DNA of 64,000 nucleotides from Hymenobacter norwichensis DSM 15439 (lineage in GTDB: Bacteria; Bacteroidota; Bacteroidia; Cytophagales; Hymenobacteraceae), in NCBI RefSeq assembly GCF_000420705.1, contig NZ_ATVL01000012.1, positions 62,001 to 126,000 of the forward strand. The letters run 5' to 3'. Positions 15,659-24,516 of the stretch are shown one piece after another. The notes beneath the pieces were generated by a model. The model had not been told where the DNA came from. It saw nothing but the letters and a program-made list of their open reading frames with translations, and did not search any database. The translations under genes and the position numbers were made by a program. Numbering within the stretch: the stretch's first letter is position 1; every line of letters starts with the position of its first letter.

Positions 15659-17851
15659 ATGAAACGTCTGTTACTCGCCCTGTTCCTGCTGCTGGCCTCG
15701 GCCTCGGGTCTGCTGGCTCAATCCACTATCCTCAGCGGTACCGTCCGCGACGCGGCGGGCCAGGTTCTGCCCGGCGTGAACGTGTTTCTCAAAGGCACCT
15801 TCGACGGAACCAGCACCGATACGTTGGGCGTGTTCCGCTTTGATACGGGGCAAACAGGCGCGGCTACGCTGGTGCTCAGCCTATTGGGCTATCAAGCCCA
15901 GGAAGTACCCGTAACGCTGAGCGGCCAGCCCGTGAAGCTGCCGCTGAAAATGAAAGGCACGCCCCACGCCCTAGGCTCGGTAGTAGTAACGGCTGGGGCC
16001 TTCGAGGCCAGCGACGAGAAGCGCGGGGCCACCCTCAACACCCGCGACGTGCAAACTACGGCCGGCGCATTATCAGACGTGGCGGCGGCCCTCAACACGC
16101 TGCCCGGCACCACCAAAGTAGGGGAGGATGGCATGCTGTTCGTGCGGGGCGGGGCCGCCAACGAAACCAAAGTGTACATGGACGGGCTGCTGGTGCAAAA
16201 CTTCTACGCTGGCTCGGTACCCGCTGTGCCTGCCCGGGGCCGGTTTGCGCCCACCCTGTTTCGCGGAACGGTGTTCAGCACCGGCGGCTACTCGGCCTTA
16301 TACGGGCAGGCGCTGTCGGGCGTGCTGGCGCTGAATTCCACCGATTTGGCTGAGGAAACCCAGACGGGTATTTCGTTGTCGTCGGTGTTTGTGGGCGCCT
16401 CGCGCACCAAGCGTTGGGACCGTACTTCCTTGGCTGTATCGGCCGACTACACCAACCTGACGCCTTACACCGGCCTGCTGCCCCAGAACGTGCGTTGGGA
16501 GCAGGCGCCCCGCGGCGGTAGCGGCTCCCTGAAGCTCAGCCACCGCACTGGGCAGGCCGGCATGCTGAAAGTGTACGGCACCTGGAGCGCCCAGCGCTTC
16601 ACCATCGGGCAGCCCAGCCCCGAGCCCGCCGGCCGGCAAACGGTGGCCTTACAGAACGGCAACCACTACCTCAACACCACCTTCCGTAGCCCATTGCGTG
16701 GCGGCTGGAGCATCCAAACCGGTGTGGCTCTCAGCCAGGATGACAAAGACCTGCACCCCGACACCCTGCGCTTGCGCACCCTGGAGCAAGCCCTGGTAGG
16801 CCGTGTGCTGCTCACCAACGACTCGGCCGGCACCCGTTGGAACCTGAAACTGGGCGTGGAAGGCGTAGGACAGCGCGTAACCCAAACGTACCAGCCCCTG
16901 CTCTCGGAAGCTACCCGCTACACAACCAGTTTCCTGGAAAAACGCACGGCGGGCTTCGTAGAAACTGATTTTCAGCTAACCGACCGGCTGGCGGGCCGGG
17001 CCGGGGGGCGGGTGGAATACTCGGCGCTGCTGGGCCGCGCCAACGCCGCGCCCCGCGTGGCGCTGGCCTACCAAACCACCGACAACAGCTCGGTATCCGG
17101 TGCCTACGGTCGGTTCTACCAGACCCCCGACAACAGCCTGCTGCTGGTGCAGCCTCACCTGCGCTTCGAGGAGGCTACCCACGCTGTACTCACCTACCAG
17201 TACAACCACGACGGCAAGCTGCTGCAACTCGAAGGCTACCACAAAACCTACGACCACCTTACCCGCTTCGATGGCCACGACCTCCGAAACCCCGCCACCT
17301 ACGACAACGGCGGCTCCGGCTACGCCCGCGGCCTTGATATACTGTGGCGCGACCGGAAAACCATAAAGAACCTGGAGTATTGGGTGAGCTACGGCTTCCT
17401 GGATACCCGCCGCCAGTACCGCCAGGACCCCGTTTCGGCCGTGCCCACCTTTGCCGCTCGGCACAACGTATCGGTGGTGGGCAAGTACTGGGTGCCCAAG
17501 CTGAACACGCTCTTTGGGGCCACCTATTCCTACGGAAGCCCCCGCCGCTACCACGACCTCAACCGCGAAGGCTACAACCAAGGCGTGCTGCCCACTTATC
17601 AGGACCTGAGTTTAAACGCCAGCTACCTCACCCGTCTGTTCGGGCAGTTCACCATCGTGCACGTGTCGGCCTCCAACGTGCTGGCCCGCCCCAACATCTA
17701 CGGCTACCGCTACGCCACCGCCCCCGATGCCGCCACCGGCCAGTTCAACCGCGTAGCCATCACGCCCACTGCTCCCCGCATGCTGTTCGTGGGCGTGTTC
17801 ATCTCCATCAACAAGAAAAACCCCGGCAACGTGAACGAGCGGCCGGAATAG
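15659..17851 (+). CDS. TonB-dependent outer membrane receptor
   Basis: 730 residues from ATG 15659, short for a receptor of this type. It has a signal peptide (KRLLLALFLLLASASGLLA), then a carboxypeptidase-like beta-sandwich (TILSGTVRDAAGQVLPGVNV to about residue 100), the plug domain (about 110-230, with SDVAAALNTLPGTTKVG and FVRGGAANETKVYMDGL), and a 22-strand barrel ending in the aromatic pattern MLFVGVFISINKK. It probably imports a metal complex or small organic molecule energised by TonB; the substrate cannot be predicted. No SusD partner is adjacent. It is followed by a TPR-like gene with the same upstream element and then a LytS/LytTR pair, suggesting co-regulation. Confidence 0.9.
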   Translation: MKRLLLALFLLLASASGLLAQSTILSGTVRDAAGQVLPGVNVFLKGTFDGTSTDTLGVFRFDTGQTGAATLVLSLLGYQAQEVPVTLSGQPVKLPLKMKGTPHALGSVVVTAGAFEASDEKRGATLNTRDVQTTAGALSDVAAALNTLPGTTKVGEDGMLFVRGGAANETKVYMDGLLVQNFYAGSVPAVPARGRFAPTLFRGTVFSTGGYSALYGQALSGVLALNSTDLAEETQTGISLSSVFVGASRTKRWDRTSLAVSADYTNLTPYTGLLPQNVRWEQAPRGGSGSLKLSHRTGQAGMLKVYGTWSAQRFTIGQPSPEPAGRQTVALQNGNHYLNTTFRSPLRGGWSIQTGVALSQDDKDLHPDTLRLRTLEQALVGRVLLTNDSAGTRWNLKLGVEGVGQRVTQTYQPLLSEATRYTTSFLEKRTAGFVETDFQLTDRLAGRAGGRVEYSALLGRANAAPRVALAYQTTDNSSVSGAYGRFYQTPDNSLLLVQPHLRFEEATHAVLTYQYNHDGKLLQLEGYHKTYDHLTRFDGHDLRNPATYDNGGSGYARGLDILWRDRKTIKNLEYWVSYGFLDTRRQYRQDPVSAVPTFAARHNVSVVGKYWVPKLNTLFGATYSYGSPRRYHDLNREGYNQGVLPTYQDLSLNASYLTRLFGQFTIVHVSASNVLARPNIYGYRYATAPDAATGQFNRVAITPTAPRMLFVGVFISINKKNPGNVNERPE

Positions 17852-17915
17852 GCGCCAGAGCTGGTTGCCAGTCATTGGAGCTGTATTTCTGGCAACTGGC
17901 AACTGAATCCAACGC

Positions 17916-17986
17916 TTCATCCGGCTTATCCGACGCTTCGGTAACAGCAAATTTCCTGGTGGCTAGGTGTCGTGCACCTTTGAATC
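17916..17986 (+). promoter_or_regulatory. Promoter with conserved 40-bp upstream element, copy 2
   Basis: The second copy of the element (17916-17955) lies 23 bases upstream of the TTTG box at 17979-17982, with the same spacing as copy 1, and is followed by ATCACTT. It serves the TPR-like gene starting at 18033. The gene just upstream also has a short hairpin (GTTGCCAG 17864-17871 / CTGGCAAC 17889-17896) that may act as its terminator. Confidence 0.7.
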
Positions 17987-18032
17987 ACTTGAACGCCATA
18001 AACCACTTCCACATCATACTTCCTTCCCCATT

Positions 18033-18746
18033 ATGAAAAAGTCGCTCTGCACCCTCGCCCTCGTTGCCGCTTCCTTCGCCGCCGTTGCCCAGAAGCCTGC
18101 CGCCGTAGCTCCGGCCGCTGCCGCTATAGCTGCTCCTGCTACCAATGCTTACACTAGCATGATGGCTGCTACCATTCAGGAGCTGATGAGCACTGGGGAG
18201 CCCGCCCAGCTCAAGCAGGCCGATGCCAAATTCGAGCGGGCCGCCGCCGTAAACGGCAAAGACTGGCTGCCCCGCTACTACCAGGCCTACGCCCGCCTCA
18301 TCACCTGTTTCCAGAGCAAAGAGGAAGGCGACGTGAAAGACAAGTATCTCGACCAGGCCGAAGCAGCCCTAGCCCAGGCCGGCAAGCTGGGTGGCGACGA
18401 ATCGGAGCTGCTGGTATTGCAGGCCTACATCTACCAGGCCCGCCTAGGCGTGTCGCCGATGCTGCGCTCCATGAAATACTCGCGCATGGTAACCGAAACC
18501 CTGGAGCAAGCCAAGAAAGCCAATGCCGCCAACCCCCGCATCTACCTGGTGCAAGCCAACAACGTGTACTACACACCCGCCATGTTCGGGGGCGGCGCCG
18601 AGGCAGCTAAGCCGCTCTACGAAGAAGCCAAGAAGCGCTACGCCGCCTTCAAACCCGCTTCCGACATTGCTCCCAACTGGGGCGAGCGGCAGCTAACGGG
18701 CCGCCTGAAGCAGTACGCCGCCGCGCCGGCCCCGGCTGCTCAGTAA
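18033..18746 (+). CDS. Secreted tetratricopeptide-like protein
   Basis: 237 residues from ATG 18033. The signal peptide KKSLCTLALVAASFAAVA is followed by an Ala/Pro-rich stretch and then helical pairs with TPR-like spacing: ELMSTGEPAQLKQADAKFER, WLPRYYQAYARLITC, DQAEAALAQAGKLGGDESEL and NPRIYLVQANNVYYTP. The repeats are irregular, so a formal TPR assignment needs a profile search. It is probably periplasmic. Its promoter shares the 40-bp element with the upstream TonB receptor, so the two are probably co-regulated. A similar receptor/TPR/LytS/LytTR order occurs as a unit in related bacteria, but I infer this from context only. Confidence 0.75.
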   Translation: MKKSLCTLALVAASFAAVAQKPAAVAPAAAAIAAPATNAYTSMMAATIQELMSTGEPAQLKQADAKFERAAAVNGKDWLPRYYQAYARLITCFQSKEEGDVKDKYLDQAEAALAQAGKLGGDESELLVLQAYIYQARLGVSPMLRSMKYSRMVTETLEQAKKANAANPRIYLVQANNVYYTPAMFGGGAEAAKPLYEEAKKRYAAFKPASDIAPNWGERQLTGRLKQYAAAPAPAAQ

Positions 18747-18768
18747 GCGGGAGGTAAGAACAAAAAAA

Positions 18769-18867
18769 CACGTCAGGCCGAGCGCAGCATCCTGCCCGCG
18801 CAACGCAATTCAATCGATAGGAATGGCTATTACGGTAAAGCTGTTTCGCTGCGCTTGGCCTGACGTG
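18769..18867. repeat. REP-like hairpin overlapping the 5' end of the LytS frame
   Basis: Arms 18769-18788 and 18848-18867 match at 19 of 20 positions (core CACGTCAGGCC), with a 59-base loop; a run of seven A precedes the left arm. It belongs with the GTCATGC-type elements at 20060 and 36681 in this window. The right arm would be translated if the kinase began at the earliest ATG (18823), which argues for a later start. Confidence 0.5.
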
Positions 18868-18957
18868 CTGCTATCGGTCACCGTCGCATTTTCCCTTACT
18901 TTGATGCAAACTTTCCTGCCTGCTACCGTGGCCGTTCCCAAGCCTTCTCTGCCTGCA

Positions 18958-20025
18958 ATGGCCCCCGTGTTTCGCGCGCCTAACTCGCTGCGTTCAGTGG
19001 GGCGGGCCCTGCGGATTATCTTGCTCATGTCCGTGGTCATCAGCCTGCTGGTAAACCCGCGGGCACTGCACAGCGGGCAGGCATTTGCCATCACCTACGC
19101 CTATACCGTGATGTACAGCACCGGCCTGTGGCTTACCAACGGCTACGTGGTGGAGTGGCTGAACCAGCACTATGCCTGGACGACACAGCCGCTGCGCCGG
19201 CTACTGCTCACGCTGGCCGTGTCGCTGGGCGGCTCGGTGCTGGTGATTGTGTTTATGAATGCCGTGTTGCTGCTGCTGCTGCGCAAGCCGATGGCACAGC
19301 TGTGGTCGGACAACGTGTACTGGCAGATTCTGGTGCCCCTCAGTATCACGGTCATCATCTCGCTGTTCAACCACAGCCGGGCCTTTTTCCTACAATGGCG
19401 CGAAGCCGCCGTGCGCGCCGAGCGGTTCGAAAAAGAAACTGCCGTGGCTCGCCTCGACTCGTTGCGCCGGCAAGTAGACCCGCACTTTCTATTCAACTCG
19501 CTGAACGCCCTCACCAGTTTGGTGGAAGAAAACGATCCTGCCCGCGCGGTGCGCTTTATCCGCCAGCTCAGCCAGGTGTACCGCTATGTACTCGACAGCC
19601 AGGCCCAGGAAGTGGTGTCGCTGGCCGAGGAAATGCGCTTCGTGGAGTCGTACGTGTTTTTGCAGCAAACCCGCCTTGGGGCCGGCGTGCAGGTGGAAAT
19701 CAGCCTGCCTCCCGGCCTCGACCTAGATGCTTTGCAGCTGCCCCCGCTGGCCGTGCAGCTGCTCCTCGAAAACGCCCTCAAGCACAACGCCACCTCCCAG
19801 CGCGACCCGCTGCGTATTAGCATTACCCTAGATGCCGCCCACCAGCAGCTGATAGTGCGCAATGCACTACGCCCACGCCGCCTCGCCGAAGGCGAATCCA
19901 CGGGCCTGGGCCTGGAAAACCTGCGCGCCCGCTACGCCTTCCTCGCCAAGCAGCCCGTGACAATCGAGAAAACCGATACCGAGTTCATCGTGACGCTGCC
20001 CGTGCTACAACTCGAGGAGGTGTAG
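18958..20025 (+). CDS. LytS-type sensor histidine kinase (His_kinase family)
   Basis: 355 residues from ATG 18958 (MAPVFRAPN). An earlier in-frame ATG at 18823 would make 400 residues but runs through a REP-like hairpin and a promoter-like tract, so it is not preferred. Four membrane helices at about residues 15-150 (RIILLMSVVISLL, TLAVSLGGSVLVIVF, ILVPLSITVIISL) are followed by a coiled-coil linker and the H-box QVDPHFLFNSLNAL with phosphoacceptor His about residue 176. The N-box is LLLENALKHN (about 270-277) and the G-box STGLGLENLRAR. These kinases phosphorylate LytTR regulators. The partner is the regulator gene at 20160-20951, separated by a REP-like hairpin. Confidence 0.88.
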   Translation: MAPVFRAPNSLRSVGRALRIILLMSVVISLLVNPRALHSGQAFAITYAYTVMYSTGLWLTNGYVVEWLNQHYAWTTQPLRRLLLTLAVSLGGSVLVIVFMNAVLLLLLRKPMAQLWSDNVYWQILVPLSITVIISLFNHSRAFFLQWREAAVRAERFEKETAVARLDSLRRQVDPHFLFNSLNALTSLVEENDPARAVRFIRQLSQVYRYVLDSQAQEVVSLAEEMRFVESYVFLQQTRLGAGVQVEISLPPGLDLDALQLPPLAVQLLLENALKHNATSQRDPLRISITLDAAHQQLIVRNALRPRRLAEGESTGLGLENLRARYAFLAKQPVTIEKTDTEFIVTLPVLQLEEV

Positions 20026-20059
20026 CACGGGCAGCCCAAAATCAGTTTTAATTACCATA

Positions 20060-20096
20060 GAACATGTCATGCAGAGCGCAGCGAAGCATGACGTTC
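20060..20096. repeat. REP-like hairpin GTCATGC...GCATGAC between kinase and regulator
   Basis: The core stem is GTCATGC 20066-20072 / GCATGAC 20086-20092, extended by GAAC/GTTC at the ends and followed by TTCTTTTTATTTTA. It can terminate or attenuate transcription between the LytS and LytTR genes. The internal GAGCGCAGCGAAGCATGACG word is typical of dispersed repeats in Hymenobacter-like genomes. Confidence 0.6.
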
Positions 20097-20159
20097 TTTT
20101 TATTTTATGATGGGTTTTAGCCAATTTTCAACAATCAAACCAGCTTCTACCTTCGCCTA

Positions 20160-20951
20160 ATGGCTCTTTCTACTCCGCTCCGTGCGCTTATCGTCGAAGA
20201 CGAACCGCTGGCCGCCAGCCGCCTGGCCGGGCTGCTCAAAAAGCAAAACCAGCCGATAGAGGTAGTTGGCACTGCCGAATCGGTGGCGGAGGCGGAAGCA
20301 CTGTTGCGCGCCCTTCACCCCGCGCCCGACGTGCTGTTTCTGGATATTCACTTAGCCGACGGGCTGAGTTTCGAGCTGTTTGAGCGGCTGGAAATCCGCA
20401 GCCCCGTCGTTTTCACTACAGCCTACGACAAGTACGCTTTGCGCGCCTTCAAAGTGAACAGCGTAGACTACCTGCTCAAGCCCATCGACCCGGACGAGCT
20501 AACGGCGGCTCTCGCCAAGCTACACCGTCAGCGCGAAGCCGCCACGCCTCAGTTTGACGCCACGCTGCTAGCGCGGGTGCTACAACAGGCGCAGCCGGCC
20601 AAGGAGTATAAGTCGCGGTTTGTGGTGCGGGTGGGGGAGCACCTCAAGGCCATTCCGGTGGAGCAGATTGCCTACTTCGCCAGCCTGGAAAAAGTGACGC
20701 TGCTGCACACCCGCGAAGGCCGCAAATTTGTGGTGGACTACACGCTGGAGCAATTAGAGCAGATGCTCGACCCCACCGAATTCTTTCGCCTCAACCGCGC
20801 CTACCTCGCCCACGCCGAAGCCATCCACGACATCATCCACTACACCAACTCGCGCCTGCAAACCGTACTCAAACCCACCGCCCCCGACAACGATACTGTG
20901 CTAGTGAGCCGCGAGAAAGTAGCCGCCTTCAAAGCCTGGCTGGACCGATAA
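20160..20951 (+). CDS. LytTR-family response regulator
   Basis: 263 residues. The receiver domain spans about residues 8-125, with acidic pocket VEDE, phosphoacceptor Asp62 in LFLDIHLADG, the Thr of FTTAYDKYALRAF and Lys in YLLKPIDPDE. A linker at about 125-160 is followed by a LytTR DNA-binding domain (RFVVRVGEHLKAIPVEQIAY, FFRLNRAYLAH, VLVSREKVAAFKAWL). It pairs with the kinase at 18958. LytTR proteins bind two direct repeats with a 12-base spacer. The conserved element upstream of the TonB and TPR genes does not obviously match the published LytTR consensus, so whether this regulator binds it is unknown. Confidence 0.92.
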   Translation: MALSTPLRALIVEDEPLAASRLAGLLKKQNQPIEVVGTAESVAEAEALLRALHPAPDVLFLDIHLADGLSFELFERLEIRSPVVFTTAYDKYALRAFKVNSVDYLLKPIDPDELTAALAKLHRQREAATPQFDATLLARVLQQAQPAKEYKSRFVVRVGEHLKAIPVEQIAYFASLEKVTLLHTREGRKFVVDYTLEQLEQMLDPTEFFRLNRAYLAHAEAIHDIIHYTNSRLQTVLKPTAPDNDTVLVSREKVAAFKAWLDR

Positions 20952-21016
20952 CGCACCTATAGGAAAAATGCTTTTCGGGCTTCGCAACGAGCTTCATTGA
21001 CCCTATATCAACACTA

Positions 21017-21064
21017 CGGTCCGACACGCACAACGCTGAAATATGCGTCGTATGTGTCGGGCCG
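21017..21064. terminator. Hairpin terminator between convergent genes
   Basis: Arms 21017-21036 and 21045-21064 match at 16 of 20 positions, and all four mismatches are transitions (wobble pairs). The loop is 8 bases. It lies 66 bases past the LytTR stop and 57 bases before the stop of the sugar dehydrogenase gene. Confidence 0.55.
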
Positions 21065-21120
21065 AGTTTCTGTTTTCCAAGCAGTCTGCTGGCTGCGCTG
21101 CTTGGTATTAGCTATACCAC

Positions 21121-22338
21121 TTATGGCTTATCGATGCGGTAGAGGCGGCCTTGGTCGGTGACGGTGTACAGGGCGCCGTCGCTGCCTTGCGTTACGTCGC
21201 GGAAGCGCTGTCCTTCGCTGGCCAACAGGCGTTCTTCACCTACTACCTTGTTGTTATCAATAACCAAACGTACAATATGCTGGCCGCTCAAAGCACCGAT
21301 AAACAGGTTGTTGCGCCAGCCAGCTACCCGGTCGCCGGTGTAGAACGTCATGCCGCTCGGCGACACCACCGGGTCCCAGTAATATACGGGCTGCTCCAAG
21401 CCGTCCTGCTGCTGGATGCCTGCGCCAATGGCTGGGCCAGTATACTCAATGCCATATGTGATAGTGGGCCAGCCGTAGTTAGCGCCGGCTTGCAGGCGGT
21501 TGATTTCGTCGCCGCCTTTGGGGCCGTGCTCACCCTGCCATACGTCGCCGGTGGTGGGGTGAATAGCTAGGCCCTGCGGGTTGCGGTGGCCGATGGAGTA
21601 CAGTTCGGGGCGCGCGCCGGCCTGGCTGAAGGTGGGATTGCCGGGGGCCGGCTGCCCGTCTTTGGTGATGCGAATAACCTTGCCCAGCGCCGACGATGCC
21701 ACTTGCGCTTGGGGCCGGGTCACCAGATCCGACCGTTCGCCGGTGCTTATTACTAGGTTGCCGGTGCGGTCGAACACCACGCGGCCTCCGTAGTGCAAAT
21801 CGCCGGAGTAGGCGGGTAGCGCCCGGTAGATAACGGTGGCACCTTCAATGCTTTGCTCGTTGTTGGCCAGGCGGCCTTTGCCAATGGCCGTTACGTTGCC
21901 GCCGGAAATGGCCTCCGAAAACGACCAGTACACCATGCGGTTGCTTGCGAAGTTCGGGTCGAGGCACAGCCCTAGCAGCCCGCCCTGCCCGGCCGGGTTT
22001 ACGGCCGGAATACCCGTGATGGGCGCACTCACCACCCCCGCCGCCGTGACAATGCGCAGGCGACCGGCTTTCTCAGTTACTAGCAAGCGGCCATCAGGCA
22101 GCGCCGTAACACCCCACGGATTGGTTAGGGCCGAGGTAACAACCGTGGCCTTATAGGCGTCGGTAGGAGTCATGACACCGCCCACGCGGGTTTGGCCCGC
22201 AAAAGCTGGCTTGTAGGCGGTGTTGGGGGCACTAGTTTCCACTGGGGGCAGGGTCGGCTCTGTCGCCGAGTCATCATCCTGCGAGCAGGAGAGCAGGGCC
22301 AGCGAACCACCAAAAAAGTACATCAAGCTTCGCTTCAT
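21121..22338 (-). CDS. PQQ-dependent sugar dehydrogenase (GSDH/YliI-like) lipoprotein
   Basis: 405 residues. A lipoprotein signal (KRSLMYFFGGSLALLSC) precedes an acidic linker and a six-bladed propeller of the glucose/sorbosone dehydrogenase type. Recognisable segments are NPWGVTALPDGRLLVTEKAG, the GQGGLLGLCLDPNF loop, YGGRVVFDRTGNLVISTGER, the SIGHRNPQGLAIHPTTGDVW motif with catalytic-site His, HGPKGGDEINRL and the metal-loop region NYGWPTITYG. Such enzymes oxidise aldose sugars at the cell surface using PQQ. No PQQ biosynthesis genes are in the window. It lies convergently between the two LytS/LytTR pairs and may be a target of one of them. Confidence 0.9.
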   Translation of the reverse strand: MKRSLMYFFGGSLALLSCSQDDDSATEPTLPPVETSAPNTAYKPAFAGQTRVGGVMTPTDAYKATVVTSALTNPWGVTALPDGRLLVTEKAGRLRIVTAAGVVSAPITGIPAVNPAGQGGLLGLCLDPNFASNRMVYWSFSEAISGGNVTAIGKGRLANNEQSIEGATVIYRALPAYSGDLHYGGRVVFDRTGNLVISTGERSDLVTRPQAQVASSALGKVIRITKDGQPAPGNPTFSQAGARPELYSIGHRNPQGLAIHPTTGDVWQGEHGPKGGDEINRLQAGANYGWPTITYGIEYTGPAIGAGIQQQDGLEQPVYYWDPVVSPSGMTFYTGDRVAGWRNNLFIGALSGQHIVRLVIDNNKVVGEERLLASEGQRFRDVTQGSDGALYTVTDQGRLYRIDKP

Positions 22339-22612
22339 AGCAGTGGCGAATTAAACGTGGTTGAATAAACGAAGCCTTTACTACGTAACAGTTGAGGTTT
22401 TCGTCGATTTTCGCTTGTGTTCCCCAGTGTCTATGAGTCCGTTATGCCATTTGTGGCAACGGCGGTGCAGTCAGCAGCAGAGCTTCCTACACGCACGTAG
22501 GTGAAATCAAAAAATTAATAGGTTGTTATGCTACGTTGCGCGCTGCCCGACGTTCTTACATAGCTTTTGAATCAGCTATGCCACAGTTAATTGGCGTTAC
22601 TCAATTCGCATG

Positions 22613-23395
22613 TCAGCCGCCTTCCAGCCAGCTTTTCACGGCGGCAGCCTTCTCCCGGCTCACCAGCACTTCATCGGTGGGGGCAGGGTGCAAATCGAGC
22701 AGCAGCTTGCCGTTGAAATGCGAGTGTAGGCGCTGCACGGCGGGCAGTTGGGCAATAAACTGGCGGTTGAGCCGGAAGAAGTGGCGCGGATCGAGCAAGG
22801 CTTCCAGCTGTTCCAGTGTGTAGTCCACCACGAAGCGGCGGCCGTCGGTGACGGCGAGGGTGGTGGTTTCGTGGCGGCTCTGGAACCAGGCTATCTGGGT
22901 GGCGGGCAGTGGCAACAGTTGCTCGCCGCTACGCACCAGAAACCGGGTTTTGTACTGCTGGTTAGGGCGGGGGAGGCTGTCGAGGAGGCGTTCCAGGCGG
23001 CGCGCGGTGTCATCGGGCGGCGGCGTGGTGGGGGCCGGGGTGCGCCATTCGCGCAGCTTGGTGAGGGCCGCCGTCAGTTCCGCCAGCTTCACCGGTTTCA
23101 GCAGGTAGTCCACGCTGTTGGCCTTGAAGGCCCGGATGGCGTAAGCGTCGTAGGCGGTAGTGAAAATGACCGGGCTACGCACCACCGCTTGCTCAAACAC
23201 CTCTAGGCTGAGGCCATCAGCCAACTGAATGTCGCTCAGAATCAGGTCGGGGGCGGGGTTTGCGTCCAGCCACGCCAGCGCTCCGGCTACGCTATCGAGC
23301 ACGGCCAGTACTTGCGCTTCGGGTGCGGCTTGCTGAAGCAGGCGTTGCAGGCGCTCGGCGGCGGGGTACTCGTCTTCGAGCAGCAGAACGGTCAT
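22613..23395 (-). CDS. LytTR-family response regulator
   Basis: 260 residues from ATG 23395 (MTVLLLEDEYP); the upstream frame to 23452 adds 19 unmatched residues. The receiver has Asp55 in LILSDIQLADG, Thr in FTTAYDAYAIRAF and Lys in YLLKPVKLAE, and is followed by a Pro-rich linker. The LytTR domain contains KTRFLVRSGEQLLPLPATQI, FFRLNRQFIAQ and VLVSREKAAAVKSWL. It is clearly paralogous to the regulator at 20160 across both domains. It lies 72 bases downstream of its kinase partner. A short stem (CATAGCT / AGCTATG, 22559-22580) follows the stop. Confidence 0.92.
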   Translation of the reverse strand: MTVLLLEDEYPAAERLQRLLQQAAPEAQVLAVLDSVAGALAWLDANPAPDLILSDIQLADGLSLEVFEQAVVRSPVIFTTAYDAYAIRAFKANSVDYLLKPVKLAELTAALTKLREWRTPAPTTPPPDDTARRLERLLDSLPRPNQQYKTRFLVRSGEQLLPLPATQIAWFQSRHETTTLAVTDGRRFVVDYTLEQLEALLDPRHFFRLNRQFIAQLPAVQRLHSHFNGKLLLDLHPAPTDEVLVSREKAAAVKSWLEGG

Positions 23396-23467
23396 GTTTT
23401 TAGAAGTCAAGAATTTTGAATTCAGGATTAGCGCTGCTGCGCATGGCGTCAAGTAGTGATTCTGAAT

Positions 23468-24472
23468 TTAAAGCAAAGGTAACTGTACCCGGAACCAGCC
23501 ATTTTCCGCCTGCACTTCCACCGGGCGTGGGGCGTGTAGCAACTCATAACGGTGGCGCACGTTGCGCAGGCCGGTGCCCGTGCCCGGCGCGAGGCCGGCC
23601 GTGCGGGGCCGCAGCGTATTTTCCACCACCAGATAGTTGTCGGTTTCAACCCACAGGCGCAATTCCAGCGGATGTTCCCGTGAGGCTACGTTGTGCTTTA
23701 GCGCGTTTTCTACCAGCAGCTGCACGCTCAGCGGCGCTACGTGGCGCGTCAGAACTGCTGCCGGCACCTGCTGGCTCACGCGCAGATTGTCGCGGAAACG
23801 GGTTTTGTGTAGGGCCAGGTAGGTAGCTACAAATTCCAACTCTTCACTGAGGGGTACGGTGGATTTGTCGCGGGCCAGCAGCACGTAGCGGTATACGTCG
23901 GCGAGCTGCTCTACAAACTGCTGGGCCGGTTCGTTTTCAGGTTCGATGAGGGCCGACAGCGTGTTCAGAGAATTGAACAGAAAGTGCGGGTCGAGCTGGC
24001 TTTGGAGGGCTTCGAGTTGGCTGCGGGTGCCAGCGCTTTGCAACTGCTCGGCGCGGCGCACGTTCTGCTCCCACTGCCGAAATAGATTCCAGCTTTCATA
24101 GATGAGTTGAATGACGATGGTTGGCAACATGTTCAGGCCAAACTCAAACCAGAACTCTGCCAGCGTGAGGTGGGCGTGCTGCGAGTAGGCGGCGAGTTGG
24201 CCGATACCCAGCGTCACGAGGGCCGTAAGAGCGGTATTGATGAGGGCCAGTAGCCACAGCCGCCGGGCCGTTTGCTCGACCTGCGGAAAGCGCCGAAACA
24301 GTACCCGCCACAAGCCCCGGCTTATCAGCCAGAACGTGGTGGTAATGCCCATGGATACCAGCCACGCCCCCAGCACCTCCGGCACCGATTGCACCCGCGT
24401 CAGGCCACGCGGCAGCAGCGCCAACATGCCCAACACCGGAATGCCGATGAGCAGAAACCAACGGTCATTCAT
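23468..24472 (-). CDS. LytS-type sensor histidine kinase (His_kinase family)
   Basis: 334 residues from ATG 24472 (MNDRWFL); an alternative start 11 codons upstream overlaps the intergenic gap. Four membrane helices at about residues 5-125 are followed by a coiled-coil (about 130-155), the H-box SQLDPHFLFNSLNTL (His about 163), the N-box LLVENALKHN and the G-box TGTGLRNVRHRYELL. It has no PAS or HAMP domain, so input must come through the membrane region. It forms an operon-like pair with the regulator at 22613 and lies 44 bases downstream of the alpha/beta hydrolase, so the hydrolase, kinase and regulator may be one transcript. Confidence 0.9.
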   Translation of the reverse strand: MNDRWFLLIGIPVLGMLALLPRGLTRVQSVPEVLGAWLVSMGITTTFWLISRGLWRVLFRRFPQVEQTARRLWLLALINTALTALVTLGIGQLAAYSQHAHLTLAEFWFEFGLNMLPTIVIQLIYESWNLFRQWEQNVRRAEQLQSAGTRSQLEALQSQLDPHFLFNSLNTLSALIEPENEPAQQFVEQLADVYRYVLLARDKSTVPLSEELEFVATYLALHKTRFRDNLRVSQQVPAAVLTRHVAPLSVQLLVENALKHNVASREHPLELRLWVETDNYLVVENTLRPRTAGLAPGTGTGLRNVRHRYELLHAPRPVEVQAENGWFRVQLPLL

Positions 24473-24516
24473 GAAAACGGAGGCAGGTCTGGGGGGCAGC
24501 GGCATAAGCCAGGAGG

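Noticed and set aside
18823..18957. Upstream extension of the LytS-type kinase
   Set aside because: The extension is translated from a REP-like hairpin arm and a promoter-like tract; the later ATG gives the normal N-terminus.
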